A stretch of DNA of 64,000 nt from Bacillus sp. EB01 (lineage in GTDB: Bacteria; Bacillota; Bacilli; Bacillales; Cytobacillaceae), in the NCBI RefSeq assembly GCF_000613125.1, contig NZ_HG964497.1, positions 2,075,130 through 2,139,129 of the forward strand. The letters are read 5' to 3'. The notes beneath the pieces were generated by a model. It saw nothing but the letters and a program-made list of their open reading frames with translations, was not told where the DNA came from and searched no databases. The translations under genes and the position numbers were made by a program. Position 1 is the stretch's first letter; every line of letters begins with the position of its first letter. This document shows positions 41,953 through 51,173 of this stretch, one piece after another.

Positions 41953-42810
41953 TTATAGACGGGCAACAGGCGGACCGCTTTTACCAGTGAATTTTTTCAG
42001 AGAAATTATTGTAAAAGTTGAAAAAACAACTATTGACCAAATCAAGGATAGTTTTGGATTTATATTTGTAGTCACCAATAGCGAAGGGATATTCCCATAT
42101 ACCGTATTGTCCATCGTGAGGAACCAGCCAAGAAACATATTATTTGCAGCATGGGCACCAATCGCCAGTTCGGCACTGTTCGTCCGGGCCGTGATATAGC
42201 ACCATAGTACCCCTGAAAGGAGATAATCCGTCCCTACGAAGATAGCCGAGTAGTCCATTTCCGGATTTGAAAAATGCAGAGCTCCAAAAATACCGCCTGC
42301 AATAATTGCCAAGACGATGGGGTTGGAGACGCTGCGGCCAATCCACTGTACTAAATATCCCCTAAAAAAAACCTCTTCTGTAGTTGTTTGTATCGGTGTT
42401 AAAAAAAGCACAAGCACAAATAGCAGGATAAAATCCGTAACTTCAAAGGTATTAAACGAATAATTACCCGGACTAATTAGGAAATCCGCCACAGTCGTTC
42501 CTGCTAGCAAACAGAAAAAGACGGCAAACCCCCAAAACACTCTCTTCCAATTTATTTTCCTATTCGGAGTGATAAGGCTGCTAAATCCTCTTTTATGAAT
42601 GAGCTTGATTGATACTAAAATTCCAATCAACCAAAAGACAAAAATCAGATGCGATAAGGCAAACTCATAAAGAGGGTCAGCATTTACCCAAATCATTTCA
42701 AACTCATCATAGTATGTGCCTGGCTGACCTGAAACGAGTATAGACATGGCCCAATCATACACCCCAGAGCCAATGAACATGAAGAACATAATCAGGAAAA
42801 AGGATGCCAC
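41953..42810 (-). CDS. CPBP-family intramembrane metalloprotease (5' end probably frameshifted)
   Basis: 285 residues from a GTG with a weak site. About eight membrane segments. The CPBP (Abi) motifs are present: TTEEVFFRGYL (EExxxR), GALHFSN and GAHAANNMF (HxxxN), the metal and catalytic residues of type II CAAX-prenyl endopeptidases. The likely true N-terminus lies upstream. An ATG at 42925 (or 42940) opens MNKVENNSTTVGEQRG and would join this frame if one base were removed from the C5 run at 42876-42880. The frame between that run and 42810 is open. Indel or sequencing error. Role (bacteriocin immunity, protein maturation) unknown. Confidence 0.82.
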   Translation of the reverse strand: MASFFLIMFFMFIGSGVYDWAMSILVSGQPGTYYDEFEMIWVNADPLYEFALSHLIFVFWLIGILVSIKLIHKRGFSSLITPNRKINWKRVFWGFAVFFCLLAGTTVADFLISPGNYSFNTFEVTDFILLFVLVLFLTPIQTTTEEVFFRGYLVQWIGRSVSNPIVLAIIAGGIFGALHFSNPEMDYSAIFVGTDYLLSGVLWCYITARTNSAELAIGAHAANNMFLGWFLTMDNTVYGNIPSLLVTTNINPKLSLIWSIVVFSTFTIISLKKFTGKSGPPVARL

Positions 42811-43274
42811 AAACCTTTTCCAATTGTTATTGCCAGCTCTTACTTTAATGAAGCTTTTCTCCAGATTCGCCGCCTCCCCCTCTTTGCTCGCCCACGGTTG
42901 TACTATTATTTTCTACTTTATTCATGCAAACTTTAATCATGCTCCAAGCAGGAATTTTAATAAAAAACAAAGAAATAGATAATCATAACCAGCAGGGTAA
43001 AATGAGAAACTTATTTACCGGCACATGCGATGGTTTAAATTTCCATGTATCTGAGAGGAAACTAAACAAAAGATATTGATTGTTGGTTTTGACAGAAGTA
43101 TCCTTGCTTCTTATAGAAACTCACTTCTAAATTCGTCTTTCTTCAGATAATTTCGAAATATTTACATTAACTTAATCATGGCTTAGCATTTTTTGGATAT
43201 ACTGTTACTAAAGGATACGATGTTTGCCACTTTCCACGGCCCGCAACTTATCTTACCTGAATGGAGGAAGAACC

Positions 43275-43373
43275 ATGAATCTACTCTTAAATTCATTGTC
43301 CGTTTCCTTTATGCTGGCAGCCTTTGTCCAAATTTTCTACCACTCCTTCTTTCGTGTTAAGAATGAGGAGTAA
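43275..43373 (+). CDS. Small hydrophobic peptide (32 aa)
   Basis: 32 codons from an ATG with ATGGAGGAAG 4-9 bases upstream. The sequence is MNLLLNSLSVSFMLAAFVQ plus a basic/acidic tail FYHSFFRVKNEE, one membrane-spanning helix with a charged C-terminus. No family recognised. The ribosome site is strong and the reading frame short but clean. The flanks 42941-43274 and 43374-43607 hold nothing else recognisable. Confidence 0.45.
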   Translation: MNLLLNSLSVSFMLAAFVQIFYHSFFRVKNEE

Positions 43374-43607
43374 GCTGTTTAATATGATTAATGGATGTTA
43401 AAGGTCAAACCCTGCAGTATCACGTCCCCATCCCATAAATGTATAACGCCACGGATTCAACCAGGCCATAGCTGAGAGTCCGGATCCTCTGGAAACGTAC
43501 CACAATAACTCCTAATTGAATTGGAATATAGCTGCTTATACTCATCAAACTTATCGCCGTTGACACCTATGAATTTAGCCATTCTCTAATCTTAATTTCC
43601 TCACAGG

Positions 43608-43634
43608 CCATCACGTTGTCGTGGTGGTTTTTTT
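43608..43634 (+). terminator. Terminator upstream of the EAL gene
   Basis: CCATCAC-gttgtc-GTGGTGG followed by T7. It may end the short transcript of the 32-aa peptide gene or act as a leader terminator for the gene at 43952. Confidence 0.7.
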
Positions 43635-43951
43635 ATTCATTTTATAAATTAGCTATGCGTAAAAATGGCTCATTCTCCATATACCTTTTGTTCCTTTATC
43701 CAACGCCAATTTGTACAGACAACCCTCAAGAGACATTCTTCAGCAAAATCCATGCCATTTCCCAAAAATTCTTAGTTTTTCTCTTAAAAATATACCAAAT
43801 AGGTTTTGTACATTATATAATAGGAAAAAGTTCTCATTATGAGAACAAAATAACTAGTTATCTTACCAGCAATGACTAGATGATTAATGAATCTCAGCAA
43901 ATAACTAGTAACCCCAATAGTCATAAGTCCAAAGGAGGAACTAGCACCTTT

Positions 43952-46480
43952 ATGAATTTCCCTGAAAAGTCAAGTAAGGAATCACCATTGAATTCTAGTT
44001 TCACCATGTTGGACAAGGATTTTCAAGAAATATTTGGAGAACTAACAAATGCAGTTTTTATCTTGGATAGATTTGGGCGTGTTTTAACATTTAATAAAGC
44101 AGCAACGAATCTGTTTGGTTTCCAAACGACTGATATGGAGGTAGCTACTCTCTTTCTTGACAACAATCATGAAAGGAACGAACTACATAGAAAAATAGTT
44201 TTAGAAAGTAAAGCCCAGCATTATACGGCAACAATCAGGCATAAAAAAGGATATTTACTTGCAGTAGGCATTACTTGCATCCCTCTGTTTGACGAAAGAA
44301 ACAAAGTGGTTAAGGTGTGCGCTATTGTTCTAGATTCAACTGAAAGTAAAAATAACCCAGAGGATCCCTCCAGTGTTGGGATAATTCAAGATAAGTCCAA
44401 ATTGAAAACAGTAGAGAATAGGTTATTTAATAGTACCCCAAGTATTCATTATATATATGATAATCTCGACGCTGCCATATGGTCTTTTGATATAGGTGAA
44501 GAAAGAATTAGTTTTATTTCGAAAGGCATCAAGGCCATCACAGGCTACAGCCCGGGTGAAATAAAGTCGATTTCATGGGAGTCCCTTGTTCACCCCGAAG
44601 ATTTGGATTACTTCAAAAGCTTGCAGCCTAATTTAATAAAAGGTCTGAAACATAACCATCAATACAGGATCATTCATAAGTCTGGCGAAGTCCGTTGGAT
44701 TGACGGCCATACAATCCCTATTTTGGCCCCAAATGGAACACTTGTCCGAATAGATGGAATCATGTCTGATATTACAAAACAGAAACTATATGAAAAACAA
44801 ATTTTATATCATGCCCATTATGATCAATTAACAGGCCTGCCTAATCGAAAAAAATTAGAAGAAAAAGTACAGTCCCTATGTGAGACCTCTATTGCCCAGA
44901 AAAAAGCAGGCCAAGAGCTATTCTCAATTTTATTTGTGGATTTGGACCGTTTTCAAAATATCATTGATACTCTGGGCCAAACGATTGCTGAAAAGCTGTT
45001 AATTCAATTTTCGGAAAGGGTATCAAGGTTAAGCAATCGTTCTTCCCTTCTAGCGAGGCTCGACTCAGATGAATTTGCATTTGCCCTTTGGGATATAGAA
45101 AGCGCTCATGATGCGATAGGTCTAGCGAAAAACATTATCAATTCTACAACGAGTTCTGCTTTTTCAGTTGATGGATTTGATTTGCATATCACAGCCAGTA
45201 TCGGGATCAGCATGTATCCGTTTGACGGGAGTGATTCAGATACATTGATAAAGAAAGCATCTGCTGCAATGTACCGAGCAAAAGAAAAAGGGAAAAATGA
45301 TTTTCATCTTTATACGCCTTCGTTAAATATTGGTAACTACAAAGAGTTTATTATCGAAAGTGATTTACGGAATGCCATTAAAACGGAAGAGTTATTTTTA
45401 CACTTCCAGCCAAGAATAGATACGAAAACAGGAAGGATACTCAGTGCTGAAGCACTAATCCGCTGGGATCATCCTAAGTGGGGGATGATTTCACCTGGAG
45501 AATTTATTCCTATTGCTGAGGAGACTGACCTTGTTTTGCAAATAGGAGATTTCGTCATTAAAAGGGTATGTGCCTTTTTAAGGGATTGGAAAGCAAATGG
45601 ATTGCCGGTAGTCCCTATTTCTATCAATGTATCATCAAAACGGTTCCTTAAGGCTGATTGGGTTAACAAATTAGAGCAAATTTTAGCTGACCATCAAATA
45701 CCCAGCCATCTTATTGAGCTTGAAATTACGGAATCTGCAATAATTAAACATAAAGAAGCGGTAGACAGTGCTATCAAATCGTTAAAAAAACTTGGTATCC
45801 GGGTAGCTCTAGACGATTTCGGGACAGGCTATTCATCCTTAACATATTTAAAACAATTTCAAGTCGATACATTAAAAATTGATAAGTCTTTCATCGATAA
45901 TGTTACGAAGTCTCCTCAGGATCAGCTTATAACCAAGGCTATGATTTCTCTTGCACAAGGCATGAATATGAATGTGGTCGCTGAAGGGGTTGAAACGCCT
46001 GAACAATTAGATTTTCTGAAAGGCTTGGAGTGTAATGAAATTCAAGGTTATTTGTTTAGTCGGCCTGTTGCAATCCGTGACTTTGAGAATTTATTGAAGA
46101 AGCAATACCTTGAGCCCGAAAAAACTTTTTCCTCTCCTTCTTCCACTTCGGAGAGAAGAGTACATAAAAGAATCCAGTTTTCTCCACCTAAATCTGCAGT
46201 GCTTTCACTTATTTCAGTCGGGGGAAAACCAGTCCAGGTTGGAGGTTCACATGTAGATGTTATGGACATTGGATTAGGAGGGTTGAAGTTTGTTACAGGC
46301 ATGAACCTGCCACTCCGGAAGGATCATATCTTTCAATTCGACTTTGAAATTTCGAACAGACCCATTACCTTAACTGGAACAATTGCATGGAAACAAGAGG
46401 TTAAAGATAAATTTCATTATGGGATAAGCTTTGTACATCAATCTCAGGAGAAAGTATTAAACGATTTACTAGAAAGCTAG
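43952..46480 (+). CDS. PAS-PAS-GGDEF(degenerate)-EAL-PilZ protein, probable c-di-GMP phosphodiesterase
   Basis: 842 residues from the ATG at 43952, which follows AAAGGAGG by 13 bases. An in-frame ATG at 43880 lacks any site. Order: PAS (about residues 22-130), PAS with PAC (about 170-280), GGDEF domain (about 285-445) whose signature reads LDSDEF instead of GGDEF, and EAL domain (about 465-710) with EALIRW, NVSS, ELEITES, DDFGTGYSS and AEGVETPEQ intact. A C-terminal PilZ domain (about 725-835) has RRVHKR and DIGLGG. The cyclase site appears dead or GTP-sensing and the phosphodiesterase active. PilZ could give product or substrate feedback. Cytoplasmic, no membrane span. Confidence 0.88.
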   Translation: MNFPEKSSKESPLNSSFTMLDKDFQEIFGELTNAVFILDRFGRVLTFNKAATNLFGFQTTDMEVATLFLDNNHERNELHRKIVLESKAQHYTATIRHKKGYLLAVGITCIPLFDERNKVVKVCAIVLDSTESKNNPEDPSSVGIIQDKSKLKTVENRLFNSTPSIHYIYDNLDAAIWSFDIGEERISFISKGIKAITGYSPGEIKSISWESLVHPEDLDYFKSLQPNLIKGLKHNHQYRIIHKSGEVRWIDGHTIPILAPNGTLVRIDGIMSDITKQKLYEKQILYHAHYDQLTGLPNRKKLEEKVQSLCETSIAQKKAGQELFSILFVDLDRFQNIIDTLGQTIAEKLLIQFSERVSRLSNRSSLLARLDSDEFAFALWDIESAHDAIGLAKNIINSTTSSAFSVDGFDLHITASIGISMYPFDGSDSDTLIKKASAAMYRAKEKGKNDFHLYTPSLNIGNYKEFIIESDLRNAIKTEELFLHFQPRIDTKTGRILSAEALIRWDHPKWGMISPGEFIPIAEETDLVLQIGDFVIKRVCAFLRDWKANGLPVVPISINVSSKRFLKADWVNKLEQILADHQIPSHLIELEITESAIIKHKEAVDSAIKSLKKLGIRVALDDFGTGYSSLTYLKQFQVDTLKIDKSFIDNVTKSPQDQLITKAMISLAQGMNMNVVAEGVETPEQLDFLKGLECNEIQGYLFSRPVAIRDFENLLKKQYLEPEKTFSSPSSTSERRVHKRIQFSPPKSAVLSLISVGGKPVQVGGSHVDVMDIGLGGLKFVTGMNLPLRKDHIFQFDFEISNRPITLTGTIAWKQEVKDKFHYGISFVHQSQEKVLNDLLES

Positions 46481-46547
46481 TAATTTATTTTCCAAACAAA
46501 AGGGGGATTCCTAGGCGACGCAAGAACCTGCCTTTAGGATTTAAACT

Positions 46548-47201
46548 ATGGAGAAAATCACCCAGTCGTTACAAAATTATAAACTTACGAAGGAAGTAAG
46601 GAACCTTATTAAAAACATGGAGCCTTATTTGCGCACTAAGAATGACTTATCTTTGCTTTTCAAAAACCTGTATCTGCACGAGCTGATAGGTGAAAACGAG
46701 TATATCGCTTTCCAAACCAAATTCATGTTGAATGATTTTACAGGAATAATGGAACGAAAATTCAAAGATCTTTCATGCAGCATTTATTTATATGATGAAA
46801 AAGATCAGAAATTATGGAACGGTGCAACTAGTACGATTAATCCCGCCTATAATGAATACACAAATGGGTTAAAAGTGAGCAATGATATTGCTGAAGGCGA
46901 TGATCTACCACTTTACGTAAAAAATGCGATTGCAATCCCAAATTTGGATCGAGGCGAAGATATTATTTCCCTTAACCACAAAAAGGACTTGATAAGAAGC
47001 GGATATAATGCTTTTTGCCTCGTACCACTTGAGCACAATGGAATACAAATCGGGCACACCGCCTTATTATCCAAGCACGTCCGGAATTTCTCCATGAAGG
47101 AAATAACTTTAGTATCGGAATATAATACATTAATAGAAGGAAAATTGGCAGAAATAAAGAATTTATTATTGACTAAACTGAAAGATGCTTCTAGTCTTTA
47201 A
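46548..47201 (+). CDS. GAF-like sensory-domain protein
   Basis: 217 residues. After a helical N-terminus (residues 1-60) comes a single GAF-type fold: SCSIYLYDEKDQKLWNGATSTI, VKNAIAIPNLDRGEDI, FCLVPLEHNGIQIGHTALLSKH, then a coiled C-terminal helix (LVSEYNTLIEGKLAEIKNLL). No output domain. GAF domains bind small ligands or sense redox. Downstream of the EAL-PilZ gene by 67 bases and 25 bases before an XRE regulator, so it may relay a signal to either. The ribosome site (TTTAGGA) is modest. Ligand unknown. Confidence 0.65.
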   Translation: MEKITQSLQNYKLTKEVRNLIKNMEPYLRTKNDLSLLFKNLYLHELIGENEYIAFQTKFMLNDFTGIMERKFKDLSCSIYLYDEKDQKLWNGATSTINPAYNEYTNGLKVSNDIAEGDDLPLYVKNAIAIPNLDRGEDIISLNHKKDLIRSGYNAFCLVPLEHNGIQIGHTALLSKHVRNFSMKEITLVSEYNTLIEGKLAEIKNLLLTKLKDASSL

Positions 47202-47226
47202 TAATGTCATGCTAAAAGGTGATTGA

Positions 47227-47601
47227 ATGATCGGATATGGAGAAAGACTGCGAGCGCTGAGAAAGGAAAACCAATTGACCCTTGAAAGCGCGGCAAGGAT
47301 CGTCGGGGTTGCAAAATCAACATATGCAGGGTATGAAACTGAGTTCAGAAAACCGTCTCTTGATAAAATTAGTTTGTTTGCTGATTTTTATCACGTATCA
47401 GTTGATTATTTATTGTGTTTAACAGACCAACAAGGCACTGAAGAGGACCAAAGCCACAACGCTAAAACCTTTCTGTCAAAGGGAGATTTGCATTGGGATG
47501 GGGTGCCTTTAAGTGAAGAGGAACTTCATTATATCCGAGATTTCTTAGAAACGATTGCTGAGAAAAAATCCAAACAAAAGTCGGACAAGAAATTTGGGTA
47601 A
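47227..47601 (+). CDS. XRE-family helix-turn-helix regulator
   Basis: 124 residues. HTH of the Cro/CI type at residues 5-60: GERLRALRKENQLTLESAARI, GVAKSTYAGYETEFRKPSLD, then FADFYHVSVDYLLCLTD. A short C-terminal region ends in a Lys-rich tail. AAAAGGTGA precedes the ATG. It is probably cotranscribed with the GAF protein (25-base gap) and followed by a good terminator. Targets unknown. No phage genes are nearby. Confidence 0.87.
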   Translation: MIGYGERLRALRKENQLTLESAARIVGVAKSTYAGYETEFRKPSLDKISLFADFYHVSVDYLLCLTDQQGTEEDQSHNAKTFLSKGDLHWDGVPLSEEELHYIRDFLETIAEKKSKQKSDKKFG

Positions 47602-47607
47602 ACTCCA

Positions 47608-47634
47608 GGGGACTAATAGCTTAGTCCCCTTTTC
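47608..47634 (+). terminator. Terminator of the GAF-XRE unit
   Basis: GGGGACTAA-tagc-TTAGTCCCC then TTTT, 6 bases after the stop. Confidence 0.85.
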
Positions 47635-47815
47635 ACATGCTATTTACCACATCACTTTAAATCCCTGCACCATTTCGGTTTTACCACTAATAATTCAGAT
47701 TGTTGATACAGGTTTTTCCATTAGATGTTAATCAATAAAAAAACGATAATCATTGTAACTAAAAAGAAAAGGAGTGCATCGTGCCCCCCTTTCTACTATC
47801 CTGTAAGTCTATTAG

Positions 47816-48562
47816 TTATTTCATACCAAGTTTTTTCTTAGTGGTACTCCCAACGATTCCATCAGCCTTTAGCTTGTTGGCTTTTTGAAACTTCTTAACA
47901 GCCGCTTCAGTTGCAGGACCGAATACCCCGTCGATTCCCTTCGTGCTATAGCCCTTTTTTGTTAAGATGGATTGCAGCTGCTTAACCTCAGGACCCTTCA
48001 TTCCTTTTTTCAGAATTGAGCTTGGTGCAGCTGAAACAGGGGCAGTACCGCCTTTTCCCTTCAGACCATAGGATGCTGCAATCGAATCAAAGGATTTTTT
48101 AGAAGTAGTAATTACGACTGGTGTATTTACTTCCACTTTGGAGAATAGCCATTCCACCTCATTATCATACATGCGGATGCAGCCCCCGCTGACATAGCCG
48201 CCAATCGAGGAGGGATTATTATTGCCATGAATGGCATAAGTCGTTCCCCATGTGCCCCTTGCATTCAGACCTAGCCATCTGTTACCCAGTGGATTTCTAG
48301 GATCACCGCCAGGTATATTCGCGCTGTAATAAGGCCGGTTCTTTATTTTGTTAACAACCTTGAACTTGCCCTCTGGTGTATATGAAGCCTTTCGCCCGGT
48401 ACCGACCTTAAAGGTCTTTACAAGTTTATTATTATCATAGTATGCCAGTTTGTTAGTGGCTTTATTGATAATAATGAATTCATCCGGCCCCGCTGCCAAT
48501 GCTGGTGCCTCAAAAAGTACAATCGAAAACAACAGCATTAGGCTAATCATGATTTTTTTCAT
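47816..48562 (-). CDS. Secreted L,D-transpeptidase (YkuD) with C-terminal peptidoglycan-binding domain
   Basis: 248 residues from the ATG at 48562, preceded by GGGGGATTGGGAA. Signal peptide to about residue 23 (ALAAGPDE). YkuD catalytic domain: YAIHGNNNPSSIG and SGGCIRMYDNEVEW with the catalytic Cys. A PG_binding_1 domain at the C-terminus (VKQLQSILTKKGYSTKGIDG, VKKFQKANKLKADG) anchors it to the wall. It forms 3-3 cross-links or attaches proteins to peptidoglycan. Domain order is catalytic then binding. Gene alone. Confidence 0.92.
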   Translation of the reverse strand: MKKIMISLMLLFSIVLFEAPALAAGPDEFIIINKATNKLAYYDNNKLVKTFKVGTGRKASYTPEGKFKVVNKIKNRPYYSANIPGGDPRNPLGNRWLGLNARGTWGTTYAIHGNNNPSSIGGYVSGGCIRMYDNEVEWLFSKVEVNTPVVITTSKKSFDSIAASYGLKGKGGTAPVSAAPSSILKKGMKGPEVKQLQSILTKKGYSTKGIDGVFGPATEAAVKKFQKANKLKADGIVGSTTKKKLGMK

Positions 48563-48913
48563 TTCCCAATCCCCCTTCATTCACACGACATTTTATCCTA
48601 TGCAGTTATAAGTAAATATGGTGTAAGAATGAGTGCATTAAAGTAAACAAATTTCTGCATATGATAAAACGTAATCACCTTAATAGACTTTTATTCGTAA
48701 TAATTGTTACATGAAATTAACTAAATTAGAAAAAATTTCATTCTTCTTTTTCTGACAAAACCTGCCAATTTATTGAAGGGTTTACGCATATTGTGGTGAA
48801 AGTTTTAATACACTGGTTGAAGGATGTTAGATGTGTGGAGGATTGGGTTTAATAGAACTTCTAATTAAAGCAGGCAAAGCATACCCTGCCAGCAAAGATT
48901 AGTGCATACAAAA

Positions 48914-48950
48914 AAGGAGTGTCCCTTGCGTAATCCGGGACACTCCTTTC
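48914..48950. terminator. Strong hairpin, minus-strand terminator
   Basis: AAGGAGTGTCCC / GGGACACTCCTT with a T6 run on the minus strand. The nearest minus-strand gene ends 450 bases away, with a tandem array between, so it may terminate the ABC operon after read-through of the array. The rest of 48563-49018 has no gene. Confidence 0.7.
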
Positions 48951-49018
48951 CTTATTAATCGAACAAGAAAGCACTCAACTACACAGCGTACAGAGGGTAG
49001 ACATCAGATTCAAAAATT

Positions 49019-49375
49019 GAAACGTCATCAATACACCATTGAGTACATTTCACCTACTTATAGTCCTGAAACGTTACCAATACATGTTATTGGGTACATT
49101 TCACTTGCCTCTAGAAACCGAAACGTTTCCAATACACGGTATTGGGTACATTTCACGTGCCTCTAGAAACCGAAACGTTTCCAATACACGGTATTGGGCA
49201 CATTTCACTTGCCTCTAGAACCCAAAACGTTTCCAATACACGGTATTGGGCACATTCACTTGCTTCTAGAACCCAAAACGTTTCCAATACACGGTATTGG
49301 GCACATTCACTTGCTTCTAGAACCCAAAACGTTTCCAATACACGGTATTGGGTACTTTCACTTGGTTATCCAAAT
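49019..49375. repeat. 51-52-bp tandem array, seven units with internal palindrome
   Basis: The landmark AAACGTTTCCAATACACGG recurs near 49019, 49068, 49120, 49172, 49224, 49275 and 49326. Each unit holds CCAATAC-acg-GTATTGG, so every repeat can form a hairpin, and CCTCTAGAA. The first two units are diverged. Located just downstream of the ABC exporter operon. Confidence 0.88.
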
Positions 49376-49403
49376 CTTTAACGAAAACCAAATTTTTAAA
49401 AAA

Positions 49404-51173
49404 TCAAACTGCTTTTTGTGAAGCGTGAAGTCTCCAATACAGTCCTCGGCGCTGAAGGAGTTCCTCATGAGTTCCTTCTTCAGCTATGCGGCCCTTATCA
49501 ATGAACAGAATTTTTGTTGCATTTTTGATCGTTGAGAGCCTATGGGCAATGATGAAAGATGTCCGCCCATACAAAAGCGTTTCCAGCCCTTTTTGCAACG
49601 CAAGTTCGGTTTCCGTATCGATGGAAGATGTTGCTTCATCAAGAATCAAGATCCTTGGGTCGGCCAGCAGCGCCCTAGCAAATGAAATCAGCTGCCTTTG
49701 CCCGGTTGATAGTCTGGTACCTCGCTCATTTACTTCAGTATTATATCCATCCTTTAGTGAACTGATAAACTCGTGCGCCTGCACTGCTTTGGCTGCTTCG
49801 ATGACTTCCTCGTCTGTTGCATCCAGCCGCCCGTAGCGAATATTGTCCATAATAGTCCCTGAGAAAATGAAAGGGTCCTGGAGCATGACCCCCATCTGCC
49901 TGCGCAGCGACTGAATGGTTACCCCTCTGCTATCGATTCCATCAATCTCAACCTTCCCATCGGTGCTTTCATAGAAACGGCTTAACAAACTAACGATTGT
50001 CGTTTTTCCTGAACCAGTCGCCCCCACAAGCGCAATAGTATCACCGGGTTCAGCCGTAAAACTGACATTGTCCAGGACACGTCCTCCCTCATCATATGCA
50101 AAAGTAACATTCTTAAATGAAACATGACCTTTAACTTCCGGAAGCTCCTTCGCGCCCGGAGCATCCACCACCGAGGGTTTTTCATCCATCGTTTCAAAAA
50201 TTCGTTCCAAATAAGCCATGGCGTTAATAATTGCATTATAGAAGTTTCCTATATTCGCAAGCGGTGTCCAAAACATCCAAATGTAACCGACAAATGCAAT
50301 CAGAGACCCAACAGTGACTCCGTCTCCGATCATTGAAACCCCGGCAATATAGATGAATGACACGGTCAGCACCGAGATATTTTCAATCGCAGGCCACAAA
50401 AGGAAGTGAATTTTAATCGCCTTCATCCATGATGTCCGGTAGTTTCCCGAGACTCCGCTAAAAATCTGTTTGTTTTCATTTTCCCTTGAGAAAGCCTGGG
50501 TCACCTTAATACCGCTGATGCTTTCATGAATATAGGCATTCATATTGGATTGTTTGTTGCTGACACTTTGCCATGCTTTCCTCTGGGCATTTTTCAAAAG
50601 AAGAATCACACCAGCAAGAACTGGAAAGCCGGCCAGCGCATACAGTGTCAGCTGCGGGTCGATTGAAATCATGAACCCTACAATCACAATCAGGCTGAAC
50701 AAATCGGTAATAACATTGATGATGCCGTTCGAAAGCAAATCACTCAGCGAATTAACATAGTTGACAACCCTGACAAGAATTTTGCCATGCGGCCTGCTAT
50801 CATAAAAAGAAAAGGACAGATTTTGCAAATGGGTAAATAAATCCCGTCTAATGTCGCGGATGATGCTCTGTCCGGTCTGGGTCATAATCCTGATCCGGAA
50901 TTTCATGCATATTCCGGTCACCACAAGCGCTAGCAGGTAGATGCCTGAAAGAAGATATAAACCTGGAATATCCCCGGATGGAATTTTATCATCGATTGCC
51001 ATTTTTACAAGATAAGGCCCCACAAGATTGGCGGTACTTGCAATCAGCATAATCAGGACAGCTAAAAGCAGTTTTGTTTTATACGGTTTGACAAAAACCA
51101 TCAACCGTTTAAAGTGGGCCAGCTGGAATGGAGATTCCAATTCCTCATCCACATCGAACTTATTCCGCGCCAT
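49404..51173 (-). CDS. ABC transporter ATP-binding/permease half-transporter (consensus-site subunit)
   Basis: 589 residues from the ATG at 51173, with GGAGGTGG upstream. It overlaps the preceding gene by 14 bases. An N-terminal six-helix export domain (from LLLAVLIMLIASTANLVGPYLV) is joined to a nucleotide-binding domain: Walker A GATGSGKTT, Q-loop MLQDPFIFSG, Walker B ILILDEATSSID with catalytic Glu, and an unusual signature LSTGQRQ. Paired with the subunit at 51160 it forms a heterodimeric YfiB/YfiC- or BmrC/BmrD-like exporter. Multidrug or lipid export is the family role, and the substrate is unknown. Confidence 0.88.
   Translation of the reverse strand: MARNKFDVDEELESPFQLAHFKRLMVFVKPYKTKLLLAVLIMLIASTANLVGPYLVKMAIDDKIPSGDIPGLYLLSGIYLLALVVTGICMKFRIRIMTQTGQSIIRDIRRDLFTHLQNLSFSFYDSRPHGKILVRVVNYVNSLSDLLSNGIINVITDLFSLIVIVGFMISIDPQLTLYALAGFPVLAGVILLLKNAQRKAWQSVSNKQSNMNAYIHESISGIKVTQAFSRENENKQIFSGVSGNYRTSWMKAIKIHFLLWPAIENISVLTVSFIYIAGVSMIGDGVTVGSLIAFVGYIWMFWTPLANIGNFYNAIINAMAYLERIFETMDEKPSVVDAPGAKELPEVKGHVSFKNVTFAYDEGGRVLDNVSFTAEPGDTIALVGATGSGKTTIVSLLSRFYESTDGKVEIDGIDSRGVTIQSLRRQMGVMLQDPFIFSGTIMDNIRYGRLDATDEEVIEAAKAVQAHEFISSLKDGYNTEVNERGTRLSTGQRQLISFARALLADPRILILDEATSSIDTETELALQKGLETLLYGRTSFIIAHRLSTIKNATKILFIDKGRIAEEGTHEELLQRRGLYWRLHASQKAV

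Noticed and set aside
43374-43607. Possible riboswitch upstream of the EAL gene
   Set aside because: I looked for c-di-GMP, c-di-AMP and other riboswitch cores and found none. The terminator at 43608 alone is not enough.
43616-43879. 87-residue frame upstream of the EAL gene
   Set aside because: No ribosome site, composition unlike a protein, it begins inside a terminator hairpin and reads through AT-rich leader sequence.
47227-47601. Prophage or integrated element suggested by the XRE regulator
   Set aside because: No integrase, phage structural genes, attachment repeats or base-composition change are visible nearby.
49019-49375. Possible CRISPR array
   Set aside because: Units are directly tandem with no unique spacers, and no cas genes are present. 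The 62741-63060 array was rejected for the same reason.
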